NCBI RefSeq assembly: GCF_900105945.1
Contig: NZ_FNSO01000004.1
Location: forward strand, 3,658,001 to 3,722,000
DNA length: 64,000 bases
Direction: 5' to 3'
From: Amycolatopsis tolypomycina
GTDB taxonomy: Bacteria > Actinomycetota > Actinomycetes > Mycobacteriales > Pseudonocardiaceae
In this document: positions 23,475 to 32,572 of the stretch, piece after piece
Layout: every line of letters starts with the position of its first letter
Numbering within the stretch: the first letter of the stretch is position 1
Position numbers and translations under genes: made by a program
Notes under the pieces: model-generated
Seen by the model: the letters and a program-made list of their open reading frames with translations, nothing else
What the model was told of the DNA's origin: nothing
Database searches by the model: none

Positions 23475-26438
23475 GTGGAGTTCCGCGTCCTCGGCGCCGT
23501 CGAGGCGACGGCGGACGGCGCCCCGGTCGATCTCGGCTCCCGCAAGCAGCGCCTGGTCCTCGCCGTCCTGCTCCTCGACGCCGGCCGCCCGGTCGCCATG
23601 GACACCCTCGTCGACGTGCTCTGGCCCGACGATCCGCCCGCCAGCGCGCGCAACACCGTGCAGGCGCTGGTCTCCCGGCTGCGGGCGGTGTTCCGCGCCG
23701 CGGACGGCCCCGAGCTCGTCACCGAAGGGCCCGCGTACGTCCTGCGCGCCGACCCGGACACGATCGACGCCCACCGCTTCACCGCCCTCGCGCGCCGGGC
23801 TCGCGCGGCCGACGACGAAACCGCCGTCGCCCTGCTCGACGAGGCCCTCGCATTGTGGCGGGGCGACGCGCTGGCCGGTGCCGCGTCCGGCGCCGTCGCC
23901 GAGCGGCTGCTCGCCGGGCTGACCGAGGCCCGCTGGAGCGCGCTGGAAGACCGCATCGACGCCCAGCTGCGGCTCGGCCGGGGCCGGGCCGTGCTCGCCG
24001 AGCTGACGACGCTGGTCGCCGCGCACCCGCTGCGGCAACGCTTCGTCGGCCAGCTGATGCTCGCCCTGCACCGCGAAGGCCGCACCGACGCCGCCCTCGC
24101 CGCCTTCCGCGGGCTGCGCGCCCGGCTCGTCGAGCGGCTCGGGCTCGACCCGGCGCCGGAGCTGGTCCGGCTGGAAGCCGCGATCCTGGCCGCCGACCCG
24201 GCGCTGGACCCCGCCCCGGAGCCGCCGCCGGAACCGGTGCTCCCGGCGCAGCTGCCCCACGACGTCCGCGGCTTCACCGGCCGCGCCGCCGAGCTGGCCC
24301 GGCTCGACGAGCCGGCGGGCGACGGGCCCGACATCCGGGTGGTCACCGGCACCGCGGGCGTCGGCAAGACCGCGCTCGCCGTCCGCTGGGCGCACCGCGC
24401 CCGCGAGCGGTTCCCCGACGGGCAGCTCTACCTCGACCTGCGCGGGTTCGACCCGGAGCACGAGCCGCTCACCCCGGCCGTCGCGGCCGCGCAGCTGCTG
24501 CGGGCGCTGGGCACCGACCCACGGGCGATCCCGCCGGACGCGGACGGCCGCACGGCGCTGTGGCGCTCGCTGCTGGCCGACCGGCGCGTGCTGGTCCTGC
24601 TCGACAACGCCCGCGACGGCGCCCAGGTGACACCGCTGCTGCCGTCGTCGGGCACGGTGCTGATCACCAGCCGCCAGCGGCTCGGCGACCTCATCGCCCG
24701 CACCGGCGCGCGGGCGGTGCCGCTGTCGGTGCTGCCCGCCGAGGATTCCCGGCAGCTGCTGGAAACCGTGCTCGGGCCACCCGCGGTCGCCGCCGAGCCG
24801 GCCGCGGCGGCGGAGCTCGCCCGGCTGTGCGGGCACCTCCCGCTGGCTCTGCGGCTGGCCGCGGCCAACCTCGGCGAGGTCTCCGGCATCGCCGAGCTGG
24901 CCCGCGAACTCGCCGACGGCGATCCGCTCGCCGGGCTGAGCGTCGACGGCGCCGAAGAAAGCGCTGTCACGACGGCGTTCTCCGTGTCGTACCGGGCCCT
25001 GCCCGCCGCGCACCGCCTGCTGTTCCGGCGGCTCGCGCTGGTGCCGGGCCAGACGTTCACCGCCCCGGTCGCCGCCCGGCTCGCGGCGATCGCCGACGGC
25101 CCGGCCGGCCGGCAGCTCAAGGCCCTCGCGGCGGCCAACCTCGTCGAACGGCACCTGCCCGGCCGCTACCGCTTCCACGACCTGCTGCGCAGCTACGCGG
25201 GCGGCCGGGTCGCGGCCGACGACCCCGCCGCCGACGCGGAGGCGGCGCGGCGGCGGCTGTTCGACCACTACCTCGCCACGGCCGACGCGGCGGGCCGGCT
25301 GCTGATCCCGCACTTCCTCCGGCTCCCCCGGCCCGAGCCGGACAAGGCGTTCGAAGGCACCGAAGACGCGCTCGCCTGGCTGGACACGGAGTGGCCGAAC
25401 CTCGCCGCCGCCGTCGAGCACGCGGCGGCGCACGGCCCGCGCGAGTACGCGTGGCACCTGGCCGACGCGCTGCGGGCGTTCTTCCACCACCGCGGCCACC
25501 ACACGGAGTGGATCGACACCGCGACGACGGCGCTCGAGGCCGCGCTGGCCGCCGGTGACCGCCAGGCCCAGGCGGCGATGCGGCTGTCGATCGCGCTCGC
25601 CGGGGTCAACAGCGGCCGGTACGCCGACGCCCGCCACCACCTGACGACGGTCCTGGCCGACGGCCTGGCGGCGGAGTGGCCGGCCGGCCGCGCCGCGGCG
25701 CTCAACAACCTCAGCGCCGTGCTGCAGCGCCTCGGCGACGCGCGCGAGGCGATCGCGTGCGGCTCGGAAGCGTTGGAACTGTGCGAAGCGGCCGCCATGC
25801 CGGGCATCACGATGGCCTTGGCGAACCTCGGGTTCGCCTGCGGCCAGGTGGGCGACTTCGACGCCGCCCTCGGCCACTTCGCCCGGGCACTGGAGATCGC
25901 CGAACGCGACGGCGCGCGGTTCAGCGTGGCGGTGCTGCTGGTCGACCTCGGGCACGTCCACCGCGACCTCGGGAACGCCGCCGCGGCCGAGTTCTACCAG
26001 CGGGCACTGGCCGCCAACCGGGAACTCGGCTACCAGTACGGCGAAGCCGCCGCGCTCTCCGGCCGCGCGGTCATGGAGGCCCGGGCGGGCGACGGCAGCA
26101 GGGCCTTGGCCGACGCGGCCGAAGCGGTGGAGCTGACCCGCCGCATCGGCGACCGCGGCACCGAGGCGTCGGCACTGGCCGCGCTCGGCGAGGTCTGCCT
26201 CCGGCTGGACCGGGCCGAGGACGCGGTGTCGCCGTTGACCGCGGCGTTGGACATCGCCCGCGAGACGAGCTTCACGTGGTGCGAGGCCGCGGCGCTGACC
26301 GGTCTCGCCGAAGCGGCGCTCGCCGCGGGTGACGCCGAAGCGGCGCGCACCCACGGCGAAGCGGCGGTCAAGCTGGCCGCCCAGGCGGGCTACCGGCCTT
26401 TGGAGACCCGGGCGGCACGGGTCCTCGAGCCCTCGTGA
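23475..26438 (+). CDS. AfsR/SARP-family transcriptional regulator (OmpR-HTH, BTAD, NB-ARC, TPR)
   Basis: The 987-residue protein begins with an OmpR-type winged helix (EFRVLGAVEATADGAPVDLG, SRKQRLVLAVLLLDAGRPVA), followed by a BTAD domain to about residue 240 ending at ERLGLDPAPELVRLE. An NB-ARC STAND ATPase follows, with Walker A GTAGVGKT near 291 and Walker B VLVLLDNA. The rest, from about residue 600, is TPR helices. This is the architecture of AfsR-type activators of antibiotic and developmental genes. The GTG at 23475 is preceded by GAGGAGAG at 7-nt spacing. Heptamer repeats upstream suggest self-control. No biosynthetic gene cluster adjoins it, so it is probably a global or pleiotropic regulator. 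Confidence 0.88.
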   Translation: MEFRVLGAVEATADGAPVDLGSRKQRLVLAVLLLDAGRPVAMDTLVDVLWPDDPPASARNTVQALVSRLRAVFRAADGPELVTEGPAYVLRADPDTIDAHRFTALARRARAADDETAVALLDEALALWRGDALAGAASGAVAERLLAGLTEARWSALEDRIDAQLRLGRGRAVLAELTTLVAAHPLRQRFVGQLMLALHREGRTDAALAAFRGLRARLVERLGLDPAPELVRLEAAILAADPALDPAPEPPPEPVLPAQLPHDVRGFTGRAAELARLDEPAGDGPDIRVVTGTAGVGKTALAVRWAHRARERFPDGQLYLDLRGFDPEHEPLTPAVAAAQLLRALGTDPRAIPPDADGRTALWRSLLADRRVLVLLDNARDGAQVTPLLPSSGTVLITSRQRLGDLIARTGARAVPLSVLPAEDSRQLLETVLGPPAVAAEPAAAAELARLCGHLPLALRLAAANLGEVSGIAELARELADGDPLAGLSVDGAEESAVTTAFSVSYRALPAAHRLLFRRLALVPGQTFTAPVAARLAAIADGPAGRQLKALAAANLVERHLPGRYRFHDLLRSYAGGRVAADDPAADAEAARRRLFDHYLATADAAGRLLIPHFLRLPRPEPDKAFEGTEDALAWLDTEWPNLAAAVEHAAAHGPREYAWHLADALRAFFHHRGHHTEWIDTATTALEAALAAGDRQAQAAMRLSIALAGVNSGRYADARHHLTTVLADGLAAEWPAGRAAALNNLSAVLQRLGDAREAIACGSEALELCEAAAMPGITMALANLGFACGQVGDFDAALGHFARALEIAERDGARFSVAVLLVDLGHVHRDLGNAAAAEFYQRALAANRELGYQYGEAAALSGRAVMEARAGDGSRALADAAEAVELTRRIGDRGTEASALAALGEVCLRLDRAEDAVSPLTAALDIARETSFTWCEAAALTGLAEAALAAGDAEAARTHGEAAVKLAAQAGYRPLETRAARVLEPS

Positions 26439-26453
26439 GTGGCAGACCACTCA
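26436..26453. terminator. Hairpin built from two convergent stop codons
   Basis: TGAGTGG and CCACTCA form a 7-bp stem with loop CAGA. The first TGA is the SARP stop and the complementary TGA is the phospholipase stop. It may serve as a minimal bidirectional terminator. Confidence 0.55.
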
Positions 26454-27656
26454 GCAGGTGGCCGGGGCCGAGCACTTGGCGCGGGCCAGGATGGTGCTGA
26501 AGTTGTCCTGGTAGGCCGCGCTGATCCCGGCGTTCTCCACCTTGATCAGGATTTCGTCGTTGTCGCGCAGGGCCGCGCCGGAGATGTTGTGCGAGCCGGT
26601 GAAGACGAGCTGCCGGCCGGCCTTCTCGCTGTAGTTGCCCGTGTAGAGCATGTACTTCGAGTGCACGGTGATCTCGCGGTCGTTCACGGTCGTGTTGAAC
26701 TTCTTGAGCGTGATGTTCGCCTTGCCCTTGAGGGCGGCGAGGGCCGCGGTGCCCATGTCGTCGTAGACGATCCTGACCTTGCAGCCCAGCTTCGCGATGC
26801 GGGCCAGCTCGGTGACGACCGGGGTGCGCGAGTCGGCGATGTTGGCCTGCACGACGTTGAGCGAGCAGCCGGCTTCGTACTTGGTGATGTACTTCAGCAG
26901 CTGCGCCCACGTGTCGGTGGCGAACTCCTCGGACGTGCCGCCGCCGGAGTCGGCGCGCGGCGAGAGGTAGCTGGTGACCATCGTGGTCAGCGTCTTGTGG
27001 TAGCCGGCGTCGGCGAAGTAGTTGTTGTTCTTCTTCTGCGCCAGCATCTTCTGCATGTGCCCGAGGTAGAAGCCGTACAGGTCGGCGTCGCCGTGGGTGA
27101 GCAGGGCGTTGTTGAACATGTTGCCCTGCACGGTGGTCAGGTTGTGCGAGCCGATGACGACGACGTTCTTCTTGCCCTCGGTCTCCGAGAACATCCACAG
27201 CTTGTCGTGGTTGATCGAGTGCGGGCTGCCGTCGTGGGCGATGCAGCCGGTGTTGAGGCCGCCGGTGCCGCAGAAGACCAGCTGGGTGAGCCCGGCGGAC
27301 TTGAGGATCGGCATCGCGGTGTTGGCGGGGTCGTCGTCCGCGGCGCCGTCGAGGGCGATCCGCACCTTGACGCCGCGGGCCTGCGCCGCCTTGATCGCCT
27401 CGGCGAACGCCGGCCGCGTCCAGCTGAACAGCGAGACGTGGATCTCCGCGCCGGCCGGGGTGCCGTTGGCCAGCTGGACCAGCCGCGTTTCGATCGCGTG
27501 GTCGCGGTCGCCGTTTTCGGGCGGGTTGTTGAAGATCGCTTCCATGCCGGTCGCGTCGGCGGCCACCGCGGCCGGCGCCGCGTGCGCGACGCCGCTGCCG
27601 GCCAGCGCGAGCAGCGCGCCGACGGCCACGGTGAGCGCCTTGAACTTGGGGGCCAT
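26451..27656 (-). CDS. Secreted phospholipase D-like protein
   Basis: The 401-residue protein has a signal peptide (KALTVAVGALLALAGSGVAHA). The two PLD-superfamily HKD-type motifs are present: HDKLWMFSETEG then VIGSHN (from residue 150) and HSKYMLYTG then VFTGSHN in the C-terminal half. Both lack the classical distal Asp in its standard position, as in many PLD-like nucleases and phospholipases. The fold hydrolyses or transfers phosphodiesters; whether the target is lipid or nucleic acid is unclear. Four cysteines suggest an extracellular, disulphide-bonded enzyme. It is divergent from the M1 peptidase gene, another secreted protein, with a 184-nt shared upstream region. Confidence 0.82.
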   Translation of the reverse strand: MAPKFKALTVAVGALLALAGSGVAHAAPAAVAADATGMEAIFNNPPENGDRDHAIETRLVQLANGTPAGAEIHVSLFSWTRPAFAEAIKAAQARGVKVRIALDGAADDDPANTAMPILKSAGLTQLVFCGTGGLNTGCIAHDGSPHSINHDKLWMFSETEGKKNVVVIGSHNLTTVQGNMFNNALLTHGDADLYGFYLGHMQKMLAQKKNNNYFADAGYHKTLTTMVTSYLSPRADSGGGTSEEFATDTWAQLLKYITKYEAGCSLNVVQANIADSRTPVVTELARIAKLGCKVRIVYDDMGTAALAALKGKANITLKKFNTTVNDREITVHSKYMLYTGNYSEKAGRQLVFTGSHNISGAALRDNDEILIKVENAGISAAYQDNFSTILARAKCSAPATC

Positions 27657-27840
27657 GTCTTCCTCCTGTCGGATGGCCCCAAGCTCGCAATCCGGCGTAC
27701 AAGATCCGTACACCCGGACGTTGCCGGACATACCCGACGAAGCGCCGCCGGAACCCGACTCTCGGCGGGTTCCGCCCATCCGGGCCGAAGAGGACGCTTC
27801 TCCTGGCTCCCACGGGCGGAGCCGGGAAAGGACGACCTCC

Positions 27841-29919
27841 ATGAGATCGAGGGTGCTTCCTGCCGTGCTCGGCGTCGCCATCGGCCTGCTGGGCACCGTC
27901 GCCGTCGCCACGCCGGCCCAGGCCGCCGCGGTGTGCGGCGACCAGCTCGTCGGCAACGGCGGGTTCGAGAGCGGCACCACGCCGTGGACCCAGACCAGCA
28001 GCGTGATCACCGCGGCCACCACGGCGCAACCCGCGCACGGCGGGACGATGCTCGCCCGGCTGGACGGCACCGGCAGCACGCACACCGACACCCTGTCCCA
28101 GTCCCTGACGCTCCCGGCGGGCTGCGCGTCGGCGACGCTGTCGTGGTGGCAGCACATCGACACCAAGGAGACGACCACCAGCACGAAGTACGACAAGCTC
28201 GTCGTGCAGGCGGGCTCCGACACCCTGGCGAGCTATTCGAACCTGGACAAGAACACCGGCTACGTCCAGCGCACCGTCGACGTCTCCCGCTACCTCGGCC
28301 GGACGGTGACGCTGAAGATCACCGGCACCGAGGATTCCAGCCTGGCCACCAACTTCGTCCTCGACGACTTCTCTCTGACCACCGCGGGGTCCGCGCAGTC
28401 TCCGGTCGTGACCTCACCTGGCGCCCAGACCGGCGCGGTCGGTCAGGCCGCGTCGCTGCAGATCCAGGCGAGCGACCCGCAGGGCGACGCGCTCACCTAC
28501 AGCGCCACCGGCCTGCCCACGGGACTCGCGATCGGCGCGAGCACGGGCAAGATCACCGGCACGCCGACGACCGCGGGCACGTCCTCGGTGACCGTGACGG
28601 CGACGGACCCGGCAGGCAACAGCGGCAGCGCCACCTTCACGTGGACGATCTCGGCCGCGCCCGCCGACTCGGCCCGCACGCCGATCAACCCCGCCTACAC
28701 GGTGAACCTGACGTCGAACACGGCGGGCGACACGTGGACCGGGCACCAGAGTGTCAGCTTCACCAACAGCTCGGCGACCGCGCTGCCCGAGGTGTACCTG
28801 CGGCTCTGGGACAACTACCACGGCGCCTGCCCGACGACGCCGATCACGGTCACGAACGTCACCGGCGGCACGCCGTCCGCGCTGAGCGTGAACTGCACGG
28901 CCATGAAGATCACGCTGCCCGCTCCCCTGGCCCAGGGCCAGTCGGCGACCATCGGCTTCGACCTGAAGATCGTGGTGCCCAGCGGCGCCGACCGGTTCGG
29001 CCACGACGGCGCCTACAACATGATCGGCAACGCACTGCCGGTGCTCGCGGTCCGCGACGGCGCGGGCTGGCACCTCGACCCGTACACGAACAACGGCGAG
29101 TCGTTCTACACGGTGATCGGCGACTTCGACGTCACGCTCGTGCACCCGGCGTCGCTGCTCACCCCGGCCACCGGCACGTCGACCGAGACGACCAGCGGCA
29201 CGACGACCACCACGCACGCGGTGGCGGCGAAGGTCCGCGACTTCGCCTGGGCCGCCGGGCCGTTCGCGAAGATCAGCACGACGTCCGGCAAGGGCGTGCG
29301 GGTCAACGTCTACTCGGTCAGCGGGATTTCGACGAGCAGCGCGAACTCGATGCTGTCGCTGGCCGCGGACTCCGTCGACGTCCACTCGGGCCGCTTCGGC
29401 GACTACCCGTACGGCGAGCTGGACGTGGTGCTGGACAACAACTTCTGGTTCGGCGGCATGGAGTACCCCGGCTTCGTGCTCGACCTGGTGTCGAACGTGG
29501 CGCTGCCGCACGAGATCGCCCACCAGTGGTTCTACGGGATCGTCGGTGACGACGAGTACACCTCCCCGTGGCTGGACGAGAGCTTCACCGACTACGCCAC
29601 CGACCTCTACCGCGGCATCACCGGCAGCGGCTGCGGCATCACGTGGCAGTCGAGCGCGGAGAAGCTGACCAACTCGATGGCCTACTGGGACGCGCATTCG
29701 TCCCGGTACTCGACGGTGGTCTACAACTACGGCAAGTGCACCCTGCACGACCTGCGGCGGCTGATCGGCGACACGGCGATGGCGAACCTGCTGAAGTCGT
29801 ACGCGCAGTCGCACTGGTACGGCGTGTCGACCACGGCGGAGTTCAAGGCCGCGGCGCAGGCGGCCGCCGGCTCGACCGACCTCACGTCGTTCTGGGCCGC
29901 GCACCGCGTCGAGGGGTAA
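27841..29919 (+). CDS. Secreted M1-family metallopeptidase with jelly-roll and Ig-like modules
   Basis: The 692-residue protein has a signal peptide (LPAVLGVAIGLLGTVAVATP). A CBM-like beta-sandwich (CGDQLVGNGGFESGTTPW) covers about residues 35-180, then a putative Ig (He_PIG) domain (GDALTYSATGLPTGLAI) to about 280. The peptidase domain follows with HEIAHQW at residues 557-563 and the third zinc ligand Glu580, the HExxH-18-E spacing of family M1. The substrate is probably extracellular peptide. It lacks the GAMEN motif in its classical form (FGGMEYPG instead), which is typical of divergent M1 proteins. Confidence 0.85.
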   Translation: MRSRVLPAVLGVAIGLLGTVAVATPAQAAAVCGDQLVGNGGFESGTTPWTQTSSVITAATTAQPAHGGTMLARLDGTGSTHTDTLSQSLTLPAGCASATLSWWQHIDTKETTTSTKYDKLVVQAGSDTLASYSNLDKNTGYVQRTVDVSRYLGRTVTLKITGTEDSSLATNFVLDDFSLTTAGSAQSPVVTSPGAQTGAVGQAASLQIQASDPQGDALTYSATGLPTGLAIGASTGKITGTPTTAGTSSVTVTATDPAGNSGSATFTWTISAAPADSARTPINPAYTVNLTSNTAGDTWTGHQSVSFTNSSATALPEVYLRLWDNYHGACPTTPITVTNVTGGTPSALSVNCTAMKITLPAPLAQGQSATIGFDLKIVVPSGADRFGHDGAYNMIGNALPVLAVRDGAGWHLDPYTNNGESFYTVIGDFDVTLVHPASLLTPATGTSTETTSGTTTTTHAVAAKVRDFAWAAGPFAKISTTSGKGVRVNVYSVSGISTSSANSMLSLAADSVDVHSGRFGDYPYGELDVVLDNNFWFGGMEYPGFVLDLVSNVALPHEIAHQWFYGIVGDDEYTSPWLDESFTDYATDLYRGITGSGCGITWQSSAEKLTNSMAYWDAHSSRYSTVVYNYGKCTLHDLRRLIGDTAMANLLKSYAQSHWYGVSTTAEFKAAAQAAAGSTDLTSFWAAHRVEG

Positions 29920-29929
29920 ACCGGTTGGT

Positions 29930-29973
29930 GTTCCCCGTCCGCGTCCGCCACTGTGGGGACGTGGACGGGGAAC
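29930..29973 (+). terminator. Hairpin after the M1 peptidase gene, overlapping the next start codon
   Basis: GTTCCCCGTCC (29930-29940) pairs with GGACGGGGAAC (29963-29973), an 11-bp stem with a 22-nt loop followed by CTTTTCT. It looks like an intrinsic terminator but overlaps the likely GTG start of the GNAT gene. Confidence 0.55.
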
Positions 29974-30818
29974 GGCTTTTCTGCGACGTCGGTCTGGCAG
30001 AGCGCATCGAACGCGCGGAGGTGCGGTTCGTCGCCGACTGCTGCGACGCGACCCGGGCGCGGGTCGGGGGTGCTCGCGGCTTCACGCGCCCGCTCGCCGG
30101 CGGTGTCGCGACCTTCGCCGAGCCCGACTCGCCGTTCAACAAGGTCGCCGGCCTGGGCTTCGGGGGCTTGCCCGAAAACCTCGACGAGGTCGAAGCCGCC
30201 TTCGCCGAGCTGGGCGCACCAGTACAAGTTGAGCTTTCCCAGCTCGCCGAGGCCGGTATGGGCGCGTTCTTCACCGAGCGCGGCTACCGCCTCGAGTCCT
30301 ACGAGAACGTGCTCGGGCGGCGGCTCGGTGGCACCGAGTTCCCCACGGACGTCCGGCCGGTCCGGGACGACGAGCTGGAGACCTGGCTGTCCGCGATGGC
30401 CGACGCGTCCTCGGTCGCCGACGACCAGGGCCTGCCCTCGAACGAGCACTTCCCCCGCGAGCTCCTCCGGAACGCGCTGCGGGACATGGCCGGGGTCCGG
30501 CGGTACCTCGCGGAGCGGGACGGCGAGTTCGCGGGCGGCGCGTGCATCCGGGTGACCGACGGCATCGCGCAGTTCGGCGGCGCGGCGACCCTGCCCGCCC
30601 ACCGGCGCCGCGGCGTCCAGAGCGCGTTGCTGCGGGCCCGGCTCGCGGCGGCCGCCGAAGCCGGGTGCGAACTCGCCGTCGTCACCACGCAGCCCGGGTC
30701 GAAGTCGCACCAGAACGCGCAGCGGCAGGGGTTCGACCTGCTCTACGCGCGGGCGATCCTGGTGAAGGGCACCTCCGCGACGAGGTCTTCCGGGGCGGAG
30801 AGCCGCCAGGCCTCGTAG
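29961..30818 (+). CDS. GNAT-family N-acetyltransferase
   Basis: The 285-residue protein has a C-terminal GNAT domain with the acetyl-CoA loop LPAHRRRGVQSALLRARLA and a beta-strand CELAVVTTQPGSKSHQNAQRQGF (Asn..Gly-Phe of the fold). The N-terminal half resembles a degenerate GNAT repeat (FNKVAGLGFGG). The substrate is unknown. I take the GTG at 29961; a shorter start is possible because that codon lies in a terminator-like hairpin. The last 25 codons overlap the opposite-strand YjbR gene, so the natural end of the conserved domain is a little before the stop. Confidence 0.7.
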   Translation: MDGERLFCDVGLAERIERAEVRFVADCCDATRARVGGARGFTRPLAGGVATFAEPDSPFNKVAGLGFGGLPENLDEVEAAFAELGAPVQVELSQLAEAGMGAFFTERGYRLESYENVLGRRLGGTEFPTDVRPVRDDELETWLSAMADASSVADDQGLPSNEHFPRELLRNALRDMAGVRRYLAERDGEFAGGACIRVTDGIAQFGGAATLPAHRRRGVQSALLRARLAAAAEAGCELAVVTTQPGSKSHQNAQRQGFDLLYARAILVKGTSATRSSGAESRQAS

Positions 30819-31099
30819 AGGAGCTCGGCGAGTTCGTCGGCGTCGATCCCGTCGAGGTGGACAACGACCCAGCCGAAGCCGCCTGCGGTGAACTGCACCT
30901 CGAAGACGTCCGGCCGCTCCGAGACCAGCGCGAGCTGCTCGGACACCGTCTGCTTGAGGCCGACGGTCCGGGTCCGCGGCCAGAAGTAGCCGAACCGCTT
31001 GCCGCGCACGCTGAACGCCGAGTAGTCGCGCGCTTCCGAACGCTGGACCTCCGCCAGCGTCCCGAGCAGCTGTTCGAACTTCTTGACCTGCACCGTCAC
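30743..31099 (-). CDS. MmcQ/YjbR-family protein
   Basis: The 118-residue protein resembles the YjbR/MmcQ double-wing fold: FSVRGKRFGYFWPRTRTVGL, then QTVSEQLALVSERPDVFEVQ and WVVVHLDGIDADELAELLYE. The family is described as DNA-binding-like but the biological role is unknown. The GTG at 31099 is preceded by GGGAG at 6-nt spacing; the next in-frame GTG is at 31093. Its 3' end overlaps the GNAT gene by 76 nt, an unusually long convergent overlap that constrains both proteins. Confidence 0.75.
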   Translation of the reverse strand: MTVQVKKFEQLLGTLAEVQRSEARDYSAFSVRGKRFGYFWPRTRTVGLKQTVSEQLALVSERPDVFEVQFTAGGFGWVVVHLDGIDADELAELLYEAWRLSAPEDLVAEVPFTRIARA

Positions 31100-31154
31100 C
31101 GTCGGCTCCCCCTGTCTCCGGCGACCACCGTAGCGCGCCGGTACCGTGCGGGAC

Positions 31155-31907
31155 ATGACCGAGTCCGGAGAGGGTCGCGACGTCGTCGTCAAGCGGGGGC
31201 ACGCTCCCGGCGCGACGGCGGCCGAAGTCGCGGGCCTGCGCTGGCTGGCCGCGGCCGGCACGGTCCCGGTCCCCACCGTGCGCAGGCACGACGAGGAGCG
31301 GCTCGTCATCGACCGCGTCCCGGCGGGGCGTCCGTCGGCCGCGGCGGCGGAACGCTTCGGCCGCGGGCTGGCCGGGGTGCACGCCGCCGGCGCCCCGGCG
31401 TTCGGCGCGCCGCCGCCGGACGGGCTCGCCGACGCCTGGATCGGCCGGGCGCCGATGACCAACGTCCCCGCCGGGGACTGGGCGTCCTGGTACGCGGCCG
31501 ACCGGGTGCTGCCCTACGTCCGGCTGGCGGTGGACGCCGGGACGTTCGGGCCGGCCGAAGCGACGGTGTTCGAGCGGGCCTGCACGCGGATCCCGGCTTC
31601 GGCCGAGCCGCCCGCGCGGCTGCACGGCGACCTCTGGACCGGCAACGTCCTGTGGGACGGGCGCGAGGCGTGGCTGATCGACCCGGCCGCCCACGGCGGG
31701 CACCGCGAGACGGACCTGGCGATGCTGCGGCTGTTCGGCTGCCCGCACCTCGACCACGTCCTCGGCGCGTACCGGGAAGCCAGTCCCCTCGCCGACGGCT
31801 GGCGCGACCGCGTCGGGCTGCACCAGCTGTTCCCGCTGCTGGTCCACACGGTCCTGTTCGGACAGTCCTATGCGGACCAGGCGCTGGCGGCGGCCCGCTC
31901 GTTCTAG
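31155..31907 (+). CDS. Fructosamine kinase-family protein
   Basis: The 250-residue protein has the FN3K-like kinase fold: VVVKRGHAPGATAAEVAGLR near the N terminus with a Lys-based nucleotide grip, and the catalytic loop LHGDLWTGNVLWD followed by LIDPAAHGGHRETDLAM, the equivalent of the DFG region. Such kinases phosphorylate glycated amines so that the sugar detaches, repairing protein glycation. The ATG at 31155 is chosen over a GTG at 31146. The gene is divergent from the YjbR gene and overlaps the nuclease gene by 4 nt at its 3' end. Confidence 0.85.
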   Translation: MTESGEGRDVVVKRGHAPGATAAEVAGLRWLAAAGTVPVPTVRRHDEERLVIDRVPAGRPSAAAAERFGRGLAGVHAAGAPAFGAPPPDGLADAWIGRAPMTNVPAGDWASWYAADRVLPYVRLAVDAGTFGPAEATVFERACTRIPASAEPPARLHGDLWTGNVLWDGREAWLIDPAAHGGHRETDLAMLRLFGCPHLDHVLGAYREASPLADGWRDRVGLHQLFPLLVHTVLFGQSYADQALAAARSF

Positions 31908-32572
31908 CAGCGGTCCAGCATGGTTTCCAGCGCCTTCTTCTCCGGGACGGTGATCGTCAGGCCGTAGTTGCGCTTGACGACGATCCAGTCGGTGGCGTAC
32001 GCGCACCAGTACGACACCAGCGGCGGCTTCCACGCGTCCGGGGCCTTGTCGCTCTTCTGCACGTTGAGGTTGTCGGTGACCGCCTTCAGCTGCGGGCGGA
32101 CGAGGTCGTTGGCGAACTGCTCACGCCGTTCCCGCGTCCAGCTCTTCGCGCCGCTGACCCAGGCCTGCCCGAGCGGGACCATGTGGTCGATGTCCACATC
32201 GGACGCCTTGTGCCAGGTCTCGCCGTCGTAGGGGCTGACCCAGGTGCCGGACTTCGCGGCGCACTGCGCGTCGGTCTGGACGTCCTTGCCGTCGCGCTTG
32301 AGCACCTCCTCGCGGACGTCGCAGTTCGCGTCGACCTTGTCCCAGTGCGGGAACTCGTCGCGGCTGTAGCCGTCCATGGTCCCCCGGACGGCGACCTTGA
32401 GCGCCGCCAGCTCGGTCCGGGCCTCGCCGGGCGACACCCGCGGGGCGGCGACCGTTCCCGGGCCCTGCGTCACGGGCCCGGCACCGGACGCGAGCTCGTC
32501 GGCGAGCTTGCAGCCGGTGAGGGAGGAACCGGCGAGGACGGCGAGCAGGACAAGCGCTCGGGCACGCGGCAT
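31904..32572 (-). CDS. HNH-family nuclease lipoprotein (DUF1524-like)
   Basis: The 222-residue protein has a lipobox LTGC with Cys21, so it is predicted to be anchored outside the cell membrane. The mature part contains the HNH-type core of DUF1524/GmrSD-C nucleases: VDIDHMVPLGQAWVSG, a DLVRPQLKAVTDNLN middle region and KPPLVSYWCAYATDWI near the end. Family members hydrolyse DNA; an external location suggests nutrient scavenging or defence against incoming DNA. It converges with the fructosamine kinase gene. Two cysteines near the end could form a disulphide. Confidence 0.78.
   Translation of the reverse strand: MPRARALVLLAVLAGSSLTGCKLADELASGAGPVTQGPGTVAAPRVSPGEARTELAALKVAVRGTMDGYSRDEFPHWDKVDANCDVREEVLKRDGKDVQTDAQCAAKSGTWVSPYDGETWHKASDVDIDHMVPLGQAWVSGAKSWTRERREQFANDLVRPQLKAVTDNLNVQKSDKAPDAWKPPLVSYWCAYATDWIVVKRNYGLTITVPEKKALETMLDRC

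Noticed and set aside
23475..26438. SARP gene as the pathway regulator of a biosynthetic cluster in the window
   Set aside because: No polyketide, peptide or other biosynthetic core genes are near; neighbours are unrelated.
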